64,000 nucleotides of DNA from Eumeta japonica (lineage: Eukaryota > Arthropoda > Insecta > Lepidoptera > Psychidae), in assembly GCA_005406025.1 (NCBI GenBank), contig BGZK01000868.1:186001-250000 (forward strand), given 5' to 3'. A program made the position numbers and the translations under genes. How positions within the stretch are numbered: position 1 is the stretch's first letter; each line of letters begins with the position of its first letter. The notes under the pieces are model-generated. The model had not been told where the DNA came from and did no database searches. It was given only the letters and a program-made list of their open reading frames with translations. This document shows positions 23,495 to 36,059 of this stretch, one piece after another.

Positions 23495-23819
23495 CTGAAA
23501 AGTGGTTGATCCTGCAGGCCTTCTCTAAAATTACCCGCTTTGTCATTTATCAATGTGTCTTTGAGCTCAAGAGTTATAAAAATTGTCTATGAGTTCTTCA
23601 GTTTTTCGAATTAAAAAATTGTAAAGCGTTTCACCCTTGCTCCGTTGATCCCTAAAACTTTTTATTTTTTTTCGAGCTCAAAACGTTCAAAAATAAAGAA
23701 GCAATTAGTTATTGAGCTTATCACACTTGAAAGACCGATTTTAGTGCATTTGCAAGCTTTCCGAGCCGATAAATGTAGTTCTGATTTGTACTAAGCTCTT
23801 AAAACTCAAAAACCTACAT

Positions 23820-24670
23820 ATGTTAAAAAACACTTTTTTTATTTTTTAGCTAGGATAGCTTTTGATAGCGTTGTTTGATTTGGATCTGTTTTACGGCAGC
23901 TGATGCAGGTTTTTAAACAAAAACACATGGCCGAGTACCGAACAATTATCCATCAAGAATTTCACGTGTTATATTGAAAAAATCCTTTTTCTTTAATTTT
24001 TCGTCAACAATGTCTTTGAAATAAACTAATCGATTTTTATGCACTTTAAACGATCAAAGTTGTCATTCAAACAGAGGAACTCGTCAGATTTTGGAATTTA
24101 ATGATAGAGTAGTTTAATCAATATTGTAAAAAAAGCACTGATGTTTTTCAAGACATATATATATATATATATACACACACAAACACACATATACATAATC
24201 ATACACACGTATAGATAAATACATACACACATATCACATACACACGAACACCATAGATACAGCATCGCTCGGAAATTTGTCAAAAAAGATTCCTGGGGCC
24301 CTAAAAAGTACTAAAAAGCCCTAAAAATGTTTAGGAAAATCGGAATGAAAACAGTATCTTCACAGTTTATGAAAAGTTTTCAATTTCGTAACGAAAAATA
24401 TACAATAGCTATTTTTTTCATATTTCAACTACGTATTTCGAACACGTTATTCGATTTTGACCTGCTTTACGGAACTCGACACAGTTTTCTAAGCAAAAAT
24501 ACTCAGTGACTATTAAACGTCAATCCAGTAATAATCTCACATGGTATTTTTAAAGAAATGACTATTATCAAATTTTTTGTTAACGAAGTCGGTCTGAACG
24601 AATCCACTCACCCATTTTGAAGCATTTTTCAAAGATAATCGGACTAATAGTTTTTGAGAAAATCGCGGAA
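23820..24670. repeat. Two diverged copies of one ~265 bp unit
   Basis: 23820-24085 and 24405-24670 align in order. Shared words are 'gat(c)tg.tttacgg', 'caggtttttaaacaaaaaca' against 'cagttttctaagcaaaaata', and later 'aatttttcgtcaacaa' against 'aattttttgttaacga'. They are separated by the TA/CA microsatellite. Similarity is modest (perhaps 60 to 65 percent by eye). Confidence 0.45.
24158..24246. repeat. TA/CA-rich compound microsatellite
   Basis: An (at)n run followed by interrupted (ac)n with 'acatac' variants. Confidence 0.9.
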
Positions 24671-24770
24671 ATACAAAATAATATTAAATATGGGTCGAAT
24701 AGAAAACCTCATTTTTCGAAGCCAGCTAAAAGTACTACCATTAGCTCTTTATTCCTATCACTCCTTACTC

Positions 24771-24960
24771 CATTACCCCGCTCCCCTTAATCATTCCTCT
24801 CTGGCCTCTATCAGCCCATCCCGCCCTCCATCATATGTCATATTTCTACCAAATTGGTCGGTAACACACGGGTGACTCACCTGTGATTGCGAGTGCCCAT
24901 GGGAGGCGGTGACCACACAGTTTCTGGTGGCTTCCATGCTCGCTTAGCCTACAAAAACTT
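24771..24960 (+). repeat. LINE 3' tail of lepidopteran type, second copy
   Basis: Shares with 23260-23494 the order 'gtgactc.cctg..attgcgagtg', 'cccatgggaggcggtgacca' and 'gcttccatgctcgctta'. No poly(A) remains. Confidence 0.6.
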
Positions 24961-25099
24961 TAAAAAATGTTAGATTGAGGTTTAGCCTTCGGTCTAGGGT
25001 TATAAACAGCGAACGCAATGAAATATATTTATAAGAGCTCATTCACATATCTGGCTTACACCGAAACGTTTTTTCCATCCGGATTACTCTAGCGTATGC

Positions 25100-25780
25100 A
25101 AACATACATGCGTAGGCGCGTTATCAACACACTTTAAGACCGAGAATGGCGACAATGAAGAAAAAAACCGATTCGTGTATTTACACCGCACATTCTCGTC
25201 ACCGGAGAACAGTAATTCGTTACAACGAAACTGGTACAGTGCTCACTGCATGCAAGCGAAACAATTTAAACAAGTATTTGATATCGCAAGTATTTACGCA
25301 CTACGATTGGCACGGCGAATGACAGCACGCTTGAGGACTTGAGCACGCCGATATTGATACATGGCGAAAATAATTATTGTGCTCAGTTTTGTCAGTTCTC
25401 AGTTGAGCACGAGCGTTCTAAAGTCGCTTACATTGAATTTGTACCGGCGCAGGTTTGTACTTCGCCCCGCTACAGTGCTGTACCCACCCTCGATATCTTT
25501 ATTTCGAGATGGAGGTGTTTAGAAATCCAAAGCAAACGCCCCAACGTGTTCTCCGAAGCACGGAGCCAGTGATGTTGTCCGAGCTGGCATCCGAACGCGG
25601 TGCCGGAATTCTATTTACCCGCAAACCACTGTTCATCGCTTCAACGACGACGACAGTTGATCGTTTTCAAAATATTTCATATTTTCTTCGCGATTCAAGT
25701 ACTAAATTACCGCTCTTGCAATATTTGTCATCCGAATTTCATGAAAAAAACCTTGAAAGCCGTATGTAATCTGACGATAA
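25100..25780. other. GC-balanced block of unknown nature
   Basis: A high-complexity stretch with several short frames (60-104 codons), none with a recognised motif. It contains repeated 'gagcac' words near 25330-25410 and 'cgaga.tggcg' words near 25140. It may be a decayed retroelement or a regulatory block. Confidence 0.3.
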
Positions 25781-25789
25781 TCTAAGTCA

Positions 25790-26820
25790 AGCCCTCTGGA
25801 TTTTTTTTTGTGTGTTTTGCAAACAGTATCAAAAAATCGACTCGTAGAAACGTGCATTAGAGAAACAGAAATATCAGGCATGTAGGAAGTACATTTTTCT
25901 TGTGGGATTCACGTAGGTATTCATCATAATACCCACGTCTGTATAGCTTATCTGTGTGATTCTGGCTTCCATTTGATCATTTCCATATGTAATTCAAGTC
26001 GAAATATAATACAGCGAAATTATTACGAAATCTTCTCCTTGGACCAAGCATGTTAATGAACCAAGTTTAATATTAGAGTTAGATTATAATCAGAAAGTTG
26101 CGAACAATACAAACATCGGGATATTTTATTGGAAAAACCCAATAAGTTCATGTTGAAATATTTGAAAAATTGTATGATGTATGTAATACTAAATATTGGC
26201 AACTTTTCAAGTTTCTGGCAAAAACAGTTGAACAAAGATTTGTTTAACTGTTTTTGAAGCAAGCAATTAAAAAAAAAATGGCTCTTTTAATAATGAAAAT
26301 CAATAGTTAGCACCAGTTGAAATTTATTAGTTAACATTTACTTAAATGAATAAATTAAATTATTAAAAAACAAGTGTAACTTTAGGTAAATGAATTTCCT
26401 TATTCTTAGGGCTTCTTCCATCACCTCTTTGTCACTTTTTAAAGTAATTTTGCGTTCCACGTCTTTATTTTAACGGTTATAACCCGAACAACTGTTTAAA
26501 GAAGGACGTGCAATACAAATTTCATTTTAAAAGTGACTCTTTGTTAAATTTCAATGTAAAAGTGGTGTTGGAATAAGTTCTGCTCTCAAAAAACGTTCAG
26601 ATTGCAATGTCGAAGCGTAGCCGAAATGTCGTTTCAACAACATTTTGACTGTGTATTTTGTTCAAATGCAGGGATCATTCGTACGCAATGTAACTGTAGA
26701 TTTTATACTCACTATTTATATTCACTCTATGTATTTATATTAATAATCGTATATATTCGAACTCGCAGATGTTAAGACGTTCACTTAATAATTAAAACGG
26801 ACAAATTAATACTTATCCCA
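25790..26820. other. AT-rich stretch without recognised feature
   Basis: No coding-like frame. The part at 26540-26640 ('aaaacgttcagattgcaatg', 'gtcgtttcaacaacattttg') has repeat-like composition but no partner was found in the window. Confidence 0.4.
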
Positions 26821-26824
26821 CTTT

Positions 26825-26985
26825 GCCAAAAGCCAGGCAACGGCAAAAGTGCGCAGGCGGCGTAATTATTACGCACGTGATTCATCCAGACGTTACATCA
26901 TTGAAGCGATCCATCTGACGGCAATTGCCTGAGATACGACCGCCCACTAAGTTGTTAATTTGGTTAGCGACCATTAAATTATTCG
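26825..26985. promoter_or_regulatory. Candidate regulatory island with homeodomain-like palindrome
   Basis: 160 bp of balanced, complex sequence in AT-rich DNA. It contains the perfect palindrome GCGTAATTATTACGC (a centre of two overlapping homeodomain-type TAAT cores), then CACGTG and 'catccagacgtta'. No reading frame. Function is inferred only from texture and motifs. Confidence 0.3.
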
Positions 26986-26999
26986 GGAAAAAAGACGGT

Positions 27000-28720
27000 T
27001 TACCGAAGAATACAATATGCTATTAAATCAAGTTCACTCTTTGAATGTAATTTCACAGTAGCCAAAGATTAAGAAATATTTTATTCGATTTAATAAATTA
27101 GGAAAAGATTTTTTATGATATATAATGCTCTTATTAAACGTGTAAAATTTTATTATCAATGTGGAAGGTGTCTGCGCGTCTCAAGTGTGTTTTAAAAAGA
27201 TTTTTTTTTTGTAAATTGGGTTGAATATTTTCGAGATATATCAAAAATGTTGACAGTCGCTTTGTCCCGATAAATATGTAACAATATGTGCGGATATCTG
27301 AGAGGTTTCGTAGGTTTTTAACTTCTGTATAAAGACAGAATGCGTCACAATAAAAGGGGCCTGCAAAAATTTGTCATTTAACTCGTTTCGTTTAACTACT
27401 TTTATACCTTTTTGCACTCGCATGCGTATACATAATATTCCACTTAAAACACATTTATTAGTTAATACATAAAACTGCCCATTATTGCAAAAATATAACG
27501 TATGTATTTTAGTTGTGTTTTACGTTATTATAAAACAATTTCAATGAAGAAAGTAACTGGAACTTCGTTTTATTTATAAAGTAGGTAGTCAATCTTTAAA
27601 TACGGTTTTCGACAGAATAATTCGAACAGTAAACAAAATTTAAATCCGGATAAACACATACAAATATTGAAAACAGAAAAACCCATTACGGTTGTGACGC
27701 AAAACAATAAATCTCCACTTAAAAATTGACATTACGTTTCTGATCCGATGTGTTTGTATATCCTGTAATGATACAAGAGTCTATTGATGAAGATATGGCT
27801 AAAGAATGTAGAGATTTATATAATTAAAAGTAAATAAATAACGAAGCACATGTAGCCTGACACGCTGGAATTGCGGTCCTAATAGCGATACCTGTCACGT
27901 TTACTGTAAACTACGTCGTCACTAACGGATATTTGTTTAATATCCTAAATGAATTCGTTCGTATAAATAAAAATCAAGAAAGAAATCTATTTTTTACCTA
28001 CCTACACATATAAAACAATATGAAAAGAAGGTAAAACCTCTCTATCGACAGATAGGCAGATGTGTAGATTAATTCTGATCATGTATTAATTAGCTGTATA
28101 TACAGCTTTGTCAAAATAAAATAATATCTACAAAAAATATGGAACGTATTTGGAAAGAAGTCCTATCAACAGTATATCCTTTGTTCCGATGTTCATGGGC
28201 GACAATGCTCGCACTAATTAGCACAAACACAGTGTCGACATACTCCGTTCACACACGCAAGTACTCACACACTCGCTGTACTCACTGCACGGACACACAC
28301 AAACACACACAAACTTTGACAAACGTGTCATGTATATGTAAAATATTGTACATGAAGGGAAAACTACAACAATAATTTATTTCTTTGAGTTTTGTCTATT
28401 CGGAAACTGTACCAAATAGAGTAGTTCCGTTTCCACGCGCTTTATGAGTGTGCTATTTTATTTTATTTTGTAGGATTCAATTGGATTGATTACACAAGCA
28501 AAAATAATAATTTGCAGATTTATTTAAACATTGACAAAATCAATATGTTAGTAGTAAATGTTAAATAAATAAAAAAAAGTACGCTAAGCCTATATGCCCA
28601 AGTTGAGATTGAGGGTTCTGCGCCTCGTGGGCCTAATACTCTAACATTGCATATTTAAGCTGTTTATTCACCAAAGAAATTCCTTTTTTTTTTCATTCAG
28701 TTTGGGGTCTTTAGCACAAG
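27000..28720. other. AT-rich stretch, CA-rich patch
   Basis: No gene recognised. 28240-28315 is rich in 'cacac' words. Confidence 0.45.
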
Positions 28721-28740
28721 TCCGCCTCAAACTTGGTCAA

Positions 28741-29090
28741 TTTTTAAAAGCTTTTGCTTAGTTTCGCACGCCTCGATATCTGCCTGTGGAAACAAATTTT
28801 ACAAGTTAATTCTGACCCACTTTCTCTTGTCCGATTGAGCTGACATTTTGCACACATATGTAGATCGGATGACGGTGAAATATAGTGATGTACAGCTAGT
28901 CTGATGATGGAGCCGGAAGGTGATCCAAAGGAAATCCGTAACGAAAGACGTAACTCAATTAAAATCGTTGACACAGCAAAGCGGCACCGACTTCGATAAT
29001 CATATAGCTATTTTTGGTCACCCATTGATTATTTCACACAATATAATGTTTTCGGTAGCTACAAAAAGTAGCTACCGAAAGCTACTAATG
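28741..29090 (+). repeat. Dispersed 'tgatgatggagcc' repeat, copy 1
   Basis: Contains 'tctgatgatggagccggaag' followed by 'aaggaaatccgtaacgaaag' and 'acgtaactcaattaaaatcg'. Related words occur at 11050-11190 and, inverted, at 30790-30820. Upstream 'ttgagctgacattttgcaca' is part of the same unit. I regard it as a dispersed repeat common in moths and butterflies; its class is not certain. Confidence 0.5.
29051..29079. repeat. Perfect 12 bp hairpin
   Basis: Arms ttcggtagctac (29051-29062) and its exact complement (29068-29079) with an AAAAA loop. It lies at the end of the dispersed repeat. Confidence 0.85.
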
Positions 29091-29099
29091 TTCTCAACA

Positions 29100-30460
29100 A
29101 TTATTCTACGATTTGTATCAGATTAAAAAAAAATGTTTAGTTTGCAGATACGAATAGTGTAAAAAATAGGCTTTAAGAATTAGACTGGTCCAGAATGACT
29201 TCGATGATAGCTTCGTAATGTTTAATGTAAAATATAAAAATTCGCTATAAACGAAATAATCGAATGAAAAAACGTTATTAATAATAAATTAATTAGAATA
29301 ATATGTGACAATAACTTTAATTGAAAACGCCCAATATCGGATATAAATATAAAGTATTTTCGCTTCGTAAATAACTATACTTAAATCAAAATATATAACT
29401 TTGATTGATGAAATATTTGATGATTGAATTGATGAAATAATTAGTAATCTAGTTACTGCGCCATTATAAAATACCACAAAGTAACAAAAATTATAGTGAA
29501 CTAAATTTTTGAAAACAAGGTTTTACATTATTACATTATTAAACCACAGTAGATTTCCTCCTTTTTTGTAATTTGTATTCTGTTCTCGAAGGTAATTTGA
29601 CTGAAAAAGATTATGTAACACGCTTTTATAATTTGAGAGTTTGACACTGTTGAAGTGCACAAAAGTATAAAAAATTACTGGCAGTCTGAGAGTCGAAAGT
29701 GTATAATTCTGTTACGGAATGAATTTCATAAAGATAAAGGAATTTTGTTATAGTTTCGGAATAATTTAATCTTTACCTTTTTAGTGCTTTCTTAGCAATG
29801 TTAAACCTTGCTTATAATATTTCCTTTACATTTATTTTATTATTTATTCTCTTATTCTATCTTGTGGAGTATGACGCTTGTGTGTATAATCATTTTTACG
29901 ATAAACCAAAAAGAAAGATATCTTCTTAAAATTGTCACGCTAATCGCCGTAGTAACAGATATTCAGTGAAAATTTTAGCTAACAACCTATTACGTCATAT
30001 ACAACAAACATAAATACGGCGTGTACGCTTAGTGATAGGGCCTCGTGACATCAGTCCATGCCTTGTAGAATCAATTTAATTTTGCTATTGAACGAAATTA
30101 ATTTAAACAATCGAATAAATAGTATTTGGAGGCAGTAATATAGGCGACCTAACTTTATTGATTATGGTATTAAAGAATTTATAGAGATAACATAATCTGT
30201 GCAAATATTCTTTTATGCAGTTCTTACCTCAATTAATAGGACCTAACGTTATTACGTTAAACGCTTTTATATATAAAAAAAATACACAGAGATTTTTCAA
30301 TTATTTTTCAATTGATTACCGATTCTTGCATAAATAAATTGGTATTCCAAAAAAAAAAAAGTTGTTTTAAATATATTTTTTTAAAACAGCTATAAAAAAT
30401 TTAATACATAAATGTATTACTAATTAAATATTAATATTTTCTAACTATTCGTTCTTTTTT
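29100..30460. other. AT-rich stretch without recognised feature
   Basis: Low-GC DNA with no coding-like frame. It ends in the pyrimidine-rich tract before the exon candidate at 30470. Confidence 0.5.
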
Positions 30461-30469
30461 TGAAATCAG

Positions 30470-30557
30470 TGTTAGCTGAGCCAATTATAATGTTGAACGA
30501 AAATCTATGCGATCCAAAGCTGACCGAGGACGACGGCGTATCAGGCGGGTTGGCGAG
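30470..30557 (+). CDS. Candidate coding exon of an unidentified gene
   Basis: The acceptor is strong (ttctttttttgaaatcag) and the donor is GCGAG|GTATTG. Only one of three frames is open across it, entered in phase 1, and it contains an in-frame ATG at 30490. That ATG begins MLNENLCDPKLTEDDGVSGG, a balanced acidic sequence unlike the surrounding AT-rich frames. GC rises sharply within these limits and falls again outside them. It could be the first coding exon of a gene whose remaining exons I could not find, or an internal exon. No family is recognised. Confidence 0.4.
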
Positions 30558-31139
30558 GTATTGTGAATATTTATTTAATAATAATTTTATGACTTCAAAT
30601 TTCTTTTATAATCTCTAGTAATTATTATTAATAACTTTTTAATTTAAACGTTTTTCTAAATCGGTATTTATTTGTAAAATTTTAGTTTATTTTCAACTTG
30701 AAAGTGAAAAGTGTGATTTTAATGAGTAAGACTTATCAAAACAAAAAAAAAAACAACAACAAATGAGCCCAAACTCGAGAGATTTACTGGTAACTTTTAC
30801 CTTTTGGCTCCATCATCAGACCTTTGATCAAAATTTAATATACGGGGTTCATCAAAACGAATCAAATTCTCCAACTCCTTACTAATGAAGAAAACTGTTG
30901 CTTTCACCATCAGCATGAGATGATGACTCTCAGAAGCAAACACCTGAATACCCAAAAAAAGTGCTCAAATATACAATATGTGCCTATAATATTTGACGGT
31001 ATCTCCTGATTTTCCTGGATCTCCATCATTGAATGATCTGACTTAGAGTCTATGGGACCACTTCGAGAGTATACCTTTACTAACAAAAATAATTTTGAAA
31101 TCGTTTCAGTGATGAAGATATCACGTAGTACACAACACG

Positions 31140-31146
31140 CACACAC

Positions 31147-31222
<76 letters not shown>

Positions 31223-31253
31223 ACACACACAGACAGAGAGACACACACACACA
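31140..31253. repeat. (CA)n microsatellite
   Basis: About 80 bp of nearly pure CA followed by interrupted 'acacacagacagagagaca'. The long frames on both strands here are artefacts of the repeat. Confidence 0.97.
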
Positions 31254-31454
31254 AAGTTGAACTGGGAACCTTCCATTTTCAAAACTCGATTAGAAAAAGA
31301 TATAAACAACAATTATTGTGACTTGCATCAGAATGATTTCAGTTAGAGGAATCATTTAATGTTAAATTTACCCAGATATGTACTCAATATATTTTGTTCT
31401 TTGTTTTTAAATGACCTATCACTTTTTTGTTTTTATACACATATAATGACTAAT

Positions 31455-31715
31455 GGAAAGGCGTCGGCCGTGTGATGAGGGCATCACCTTCGATTCACAA
31501 GTCACCAGGTTCGATTTGCAATCAAAGGAAAATTGACCGATGATATTTTAACTCATATCACATCAAATAGGTTGCTCCCTTCTCCTCGACATCGGCATCG
31601 GATAGCTGCCAACGTTCACCGGTCAAAGGTCGTAGAAGTCCGTTACCTTCAATCTGACAAAAGATGTGATTGCGAGAAGGTACGCCTTTGAAATAATAAT
31701 AAACCTTACAAAGAA
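31455..31715 (+). repeat. Possible tRNA-derived SINE
   Basis: Contains a B-box-like GGTTCGATTTGC near 31510, some 50 bp after the start 'aaggcgtcggccgtgtgatg', and ends in a simple AAT-type tail (aataataataaacc). It is GC-richer than its flanks. The A-box is poor, so this is tentative. Confidence 0.3.
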
Positions 31716-32099
31716 AAGACTCGAAGAAAAGCTACCTATATAAGCTCTCAATCATCTCGCTGTTGGGATATAACGCTCTCGCTAATTCATCATTTTAAAT
31801 TGGGGGTTGTGGCTATGAGACCCCCGTTTTGGCTTAGTGTTGGTGGGTGGGCGTCAATCACGGTCATCATCAAAGCGATTGCAAATCCGAGGCCGGCCGC
31901 TTGTCGTGCTATCCCGTGCTTTGAACGTGTGGTATAATCTGAGTTAAGTTAAAAATTCATTTGTCAATCAACTGCGATCAAGATGGAACCCGGTGGCTTA
32001 CCAACTTACTCAACCCGATTAAATGAAAAGACAATGTTAGGGATCAACAGAAAAAAAAACTATTAAAGTGGCACACGTAAAAACTATTGGATAGTTAAG

Positions 32100-32650
32100 T
32101 TTGGCTGTTTTTTATGTTCGTAAGCATTCTAGGAAACCATTCACATCGTGGACCTTTGCATGTACCGAGTTAAATCAACTTTATATTCAAGCCGACCGTC
32201 CGACGAACGCCGCGATCGCTTCAAGTAGTCGTTCCGAAGCATCGAAAATGTTGTACTCTTATGTATCAGTATGCGACGCGCGCGCATCCCCCCACCCAAA
32301 GACAATAGGCTGGTAGCGCGTATTTGGCCGCAGGAAACGGCTCGCCCGTCTGCGTACGCGCATCTTTTACATAATGGGGGTGCGCGCCATAAATTATAGA
32401 AGCGTTATACCGCCGCGGATGGCGTTATTGGCCGTCGTCGTCATGCAGAAATGTAGCGCCATAAACGCCGAGGATATCCTGCCGCCGCCTTCCGTCTGGG
32501 TGCCCTTTGGTAATTCAGCGCGTCGTTCTCTGCCGCCTCCTTTACTGAACGGAAGGTGCTACGTGCTGCGTTGACGTGACCGTATGAAATTGAATCGGCG
32601 TAACGTCCGTTATACGTCGTTTATGCGCCGACGCACTTGCAAATATAACG
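32100..32650. promoter_or_regulatory. GC-rich non-coding island, candidate enhancer
   Basis: 550 bp of complex, GC-rich sequence without a convincing coding frame; the 66- to 71-codon frames lack motifs. It contains several Hox/Cdx-like CCATAAA and 'cataaattat' words (32389-32400, 32459-32466), CACGT-type words, and an edge at each side. It lies 4 kb upstream of RIC3 exon 1. Confidence 0.35.
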
Positions 32651-32715
32651 GTATACGACAATGTGGTTCTGTTCGGAGGACATCATACGATAATCGAATC
32701 GACACATGATATAAA

Positions 32716-33005
32716 ATGTTGTGGGCGTTTGGCCATATCGAAAGGATGAATGAAATTATACTGAAAAAACGTATTGACGGGGTGTGTGTATGTGATGTAC
32801 CTAAAGATCGGCAAGGGTTGTCCTAGGCAATCTTATGCCGTTCAAACTAGAGACATATTAAAAAGGGCCAAATTCTAAGCACCCGCCGAGGAGCTTGCAT
32901 GAAACTATTGATGGATGCCAATGAAGCAAGGAGATATCCAAAGATCATAAACCACGTGGAAATACATATGTGGTCTCTTCCTACCTTCCTTGGAAGTAGG
33001 CGTTA
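32716..33005 (+). pseudogene. LINE reverse-transcriptase C-terminal remnant
   Basis: Plus-strand fragments LWAFGHIERMNE, then after stops and a frame change KGQILSTRRGACMK and LMDANEAR, match the final ~100 residues of a common insect LINE protein (consensus 'GHVERM.E.R..K', 'RNRRACMKR.MDVNEAR'). In-frame stops at the Q-G-L-S junction and in the following segment show decay. Only the extreme C-terminus is present, as expected for a 5'-truncated LINE insertion. Confidence 0.72.
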
Positions 33006-33359
33006 GTTTAGAGTAATAATAAATAATTAATATCAAGTACATACTTTATATCTTCTAAAAGCATCGAATTTGCTTGTGAAATTTCCCACAATTAATAAAA
33101 GATTTAAGTGTGTCAAAAAATTCAAAAGTTAACAACATGCATTAAGAAACTAAATTATACCTTTTTTAACATACCTTTTTTTTTTTTTAAATTGGTTTGG
33201 TTGTCTGTCTTTCGATCACGCTACAACGGTTGCATAGATAGACTATCAGTAACCAGAAGTATAGATTATGGCTGGGAATAGGATATATGATACTTTTTTA
33301 TAGCAAAACATAAAATTTTATTTTCAAGTTATAGCGGTAATTAGTTACCACTTACACTA

Positions 33360-33560
33360 ATGCCCAGGGGAGGACCAAGATCGATGACGGGGATCGAAAT
33401 TGGTAGTTATTGAGCGGAGGACCGGGATCAGGACCGACAGCGCGTCGACATCGGAAACGAGAACCAGACGGACACCGAATCCGATAATATAATTAGAAAT
33501 TAAAAAGAGAGCGGGGGTGGGATTGCAATCGGGTTTGATAACGAGAAATGCATTCAATGC
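33360..33560. repeat. Purine-rich degenerate 'gaccgggatc' repeat
   Basis: Run of near-repeats such as 'aggaccaagatcgatgacgg' and 'gaggaccgggatcaggaccg'. Similar texture occurs at 15640-15960, 41330-41450, 44330-44720 (complement strand) and 48550-48610. Confidence 0.45.
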
Positions 33561-34599
33561 CCGCGCTAGCAAAAGCTCGTGCCAATTTAATATACATAAA
33601 AAAATCTATCCTAATTCGTAAAAAAATACGAATATTACATACTTAAAATGTATATAATAATAGCAGAAGGCGTGAACTGTGCGAAAAGCATGTAAGTAGA
33701 TTAAATTAATATTTTCGAGTTCAATATAATCTTTTGGGATCGACTGATAATCGTGTTCCACGCCTGGGATTAATTAAAAAAAAACTTACAACTGTGTAAA
33801 CAGTTGAAAGATTTTTTATTCTCAATTTACTTAAAAACGAGCATACGTTATCGCCGTATGTGGTAGCCATATGTTTTGTTTTCCGCTGACGGCAATAATG
33901 TTTGCCTAGATCTTAAAAGATTTATAATCCGATCTTGTCTTAAAATGTCCAGTGTTATTAGCGAATTTGTTTTGTATGAAATTGTAACTGCATCCGAAAT
34001 CATTAATTACGTCAGTCAATGTTAATGTATTCACACGTATGTAGATGCAAAGGCTTATCAGAGCTTATCTATAGTAACATTTTTCCTTGTTTTTTATGAC
34101 TCATTATTAAATTACCTACATTATTATTAAATAACAGCAACAACTGTACTTTAAAATTGTGCTTTATTTTAAAGCAGGATATATTTTTTTATCATCGTTA
34201 GTTCCATGAAAACAGATAGAAATTGAAAAGTAATAAAATTATTTCAACCTATAGTTTCAAATTATCAAAATCTGATAAAAACGCATAGAACGCTAAAGAA
34301 TAAAATAGCTGAACAACAATTTATTTTATTACGACTGTTAAAGAATTTTGCGACTAGGATGTGATATGATAAACCTTGGATTTTGAAATTTTTTGAATTT
34401 AATTTTTATCCTTTGCTGTTTCAGTTTGATCCACCTGGCGATGTTCTGTAAAATAAATATCTGTTTCAAAATTTAAAATATTAAATGCATATGGAATATA
34501 CGTCATAAATATCGACTAGTGAACAGTATGTTGTGACAAAATAACCAAATTAATTTATTTTATGTATTAAATCTATTACGAAATAGTTAAGTTTACTAT

Positions 34600-35100
34600 A
34601 TTTTTGTAACGAAGTTCCTTATGGGGCGTTGTGGAGGGGTACCCTAGCCGGCAAAAAACGTCCGTGACGTTAAATAAAAGCGTAAGATGTTTATGTATAG
34701 TCTATGTATAAGGCTGTACAGTGTCTGATGTATAGTCTACGTCATGACTGTGATTATTATTGCAGTTCTCTATTATTATTATATCATTTCACTAACGTAT
34801 CATGATCTAAGCGTGGCTTGTGTTTTTTTATTACTTAAATTTTGTTCTATTTATGAGATTATTGAGTATAATTAAATTTTGTTTAAAATAACAATATTTA
34901 ATTTCTCTGACATCAATTTAATTATTACTATTATTAATTATACAATTAAAATGAATAAAAATTAATATTAAAAAATCATAATAGAAAATGTATACCCGAA
35001 TAATGATTTTCTTTATACCTCGAATAGAACTTGAAATTAATATTTTTATAATAAAGAACTTCGTTCCTATCTCGTGTCCCACAACACCCCTCGTTTTTTT
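34600..35100. repeat. Repeat with inverted 'aacgaagttc' blocks
   Basis: 'taacgaagttccttatgggg' near 34609 and the inverted 'aagaacttcgttcctatctc' near 35055 flank ~440 bp of AT-rich DNA. Both have a 'gttgtgg.gggg' block nearby, but on opposite sides of the motif, so these are not simple terminal repeats. More likely two insertions of one family. Confidence 0.45.
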
Positions 35101-35140
35101 TTTTTACAGAATGTAAATAAAATTTTTAATGTTTATAGTC

Positions 35141-35180
35141 AATACTAGCTTTCGCTTGCGTGGACATTATTCCCATATCT
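35141..35180 (+). repeat. RTE-like tail fragment
   Basis: 'atactagctttcgcttgcgt' matches the 'tactagct..cgc' start of the repeat at 44750 and the inverted one at 17820. Confidence 0.4.
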
Positions 35181-36059
35181 TTTATATCGGCTGATGGTGC
35201 TGCGTCCACCATAATGATCTCGATCCCGGTCCGGCTCTCGTCTCAATCTTTAAATTTGTAATAATAAGCGAGCATGGTGTGATTTAAAACCATATAAACG
35301 ATAAGAAGATCGAAAAATACAGTTACTTGTTTAAGAGGCTTTTGCAAAGACGTCGGTGTATCAATATGAAATACGCCCTATTTTTTTAAGGTCTCCAGCA
35401 ATACATCTGTGAAAATTGCATTTAATTCCGTGCGATAGCTTTTGTGTGTTATGTGAACAAACAATCATTTAGATTCACACAGACAGATAGAGATTCTAAA
35501 AACGATTGTTTTGACTTTATTGCATTTATTTTATTTTTTATATTTTAACCCATTTTAGTTTCAAATTAATATTTCCTTAAAACAGATAACGGTTAGTTAA
35601 AGTCTTATTATACCTACATATGGATGTATCAAAATGGGAAGCCCTAAATGAGATACATATGTAGTCACACTAGGTATAGTGATACCATTGACCTAACATT
35701 TAGTGATTATGCCTTTATCGATTCTATAGTACTCTGAAGCGCGATTTATTCCATTAATGTAAATGTTTGTGAATGGCTCGTAAAATAAAAAAAGAACTTT
35801 ACTATATGCATTTTGCTTTAGTTTAGCTATCAAAGTTTTTAAATCTGAATCTAAGAAAGGGGAATCGTACTAACCTATAAGTGTGAATAAATGTAGTCTT
35901 ACAATACTCAAAGTCGTAAAGTACTTATATTAGATCTATTCATATCTTTCAATTAATATTTATATTTGTCATAGGTTATATTTTTTAGACATTTTTTTTG
36001 AAATAGCTGTCTATATGTTCCAGCGAAAAAAAATATTTAGAAGACGTTGTAGACGTTCT

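Noticed and set aside
31052..31321. Long frames on both strands over 30910-31321
   Set aside because: They translate the (CA)n microsatellite into alternating His/Thr or Cys/Val and are not genes.
34600..35100. A DNA transposon bounded by 'aacgaagttc' inverted repeats
   Set aside because: The accompanying 'gttgtgg' block lies inside one motif and outside the other, so the ends are not mirror images.
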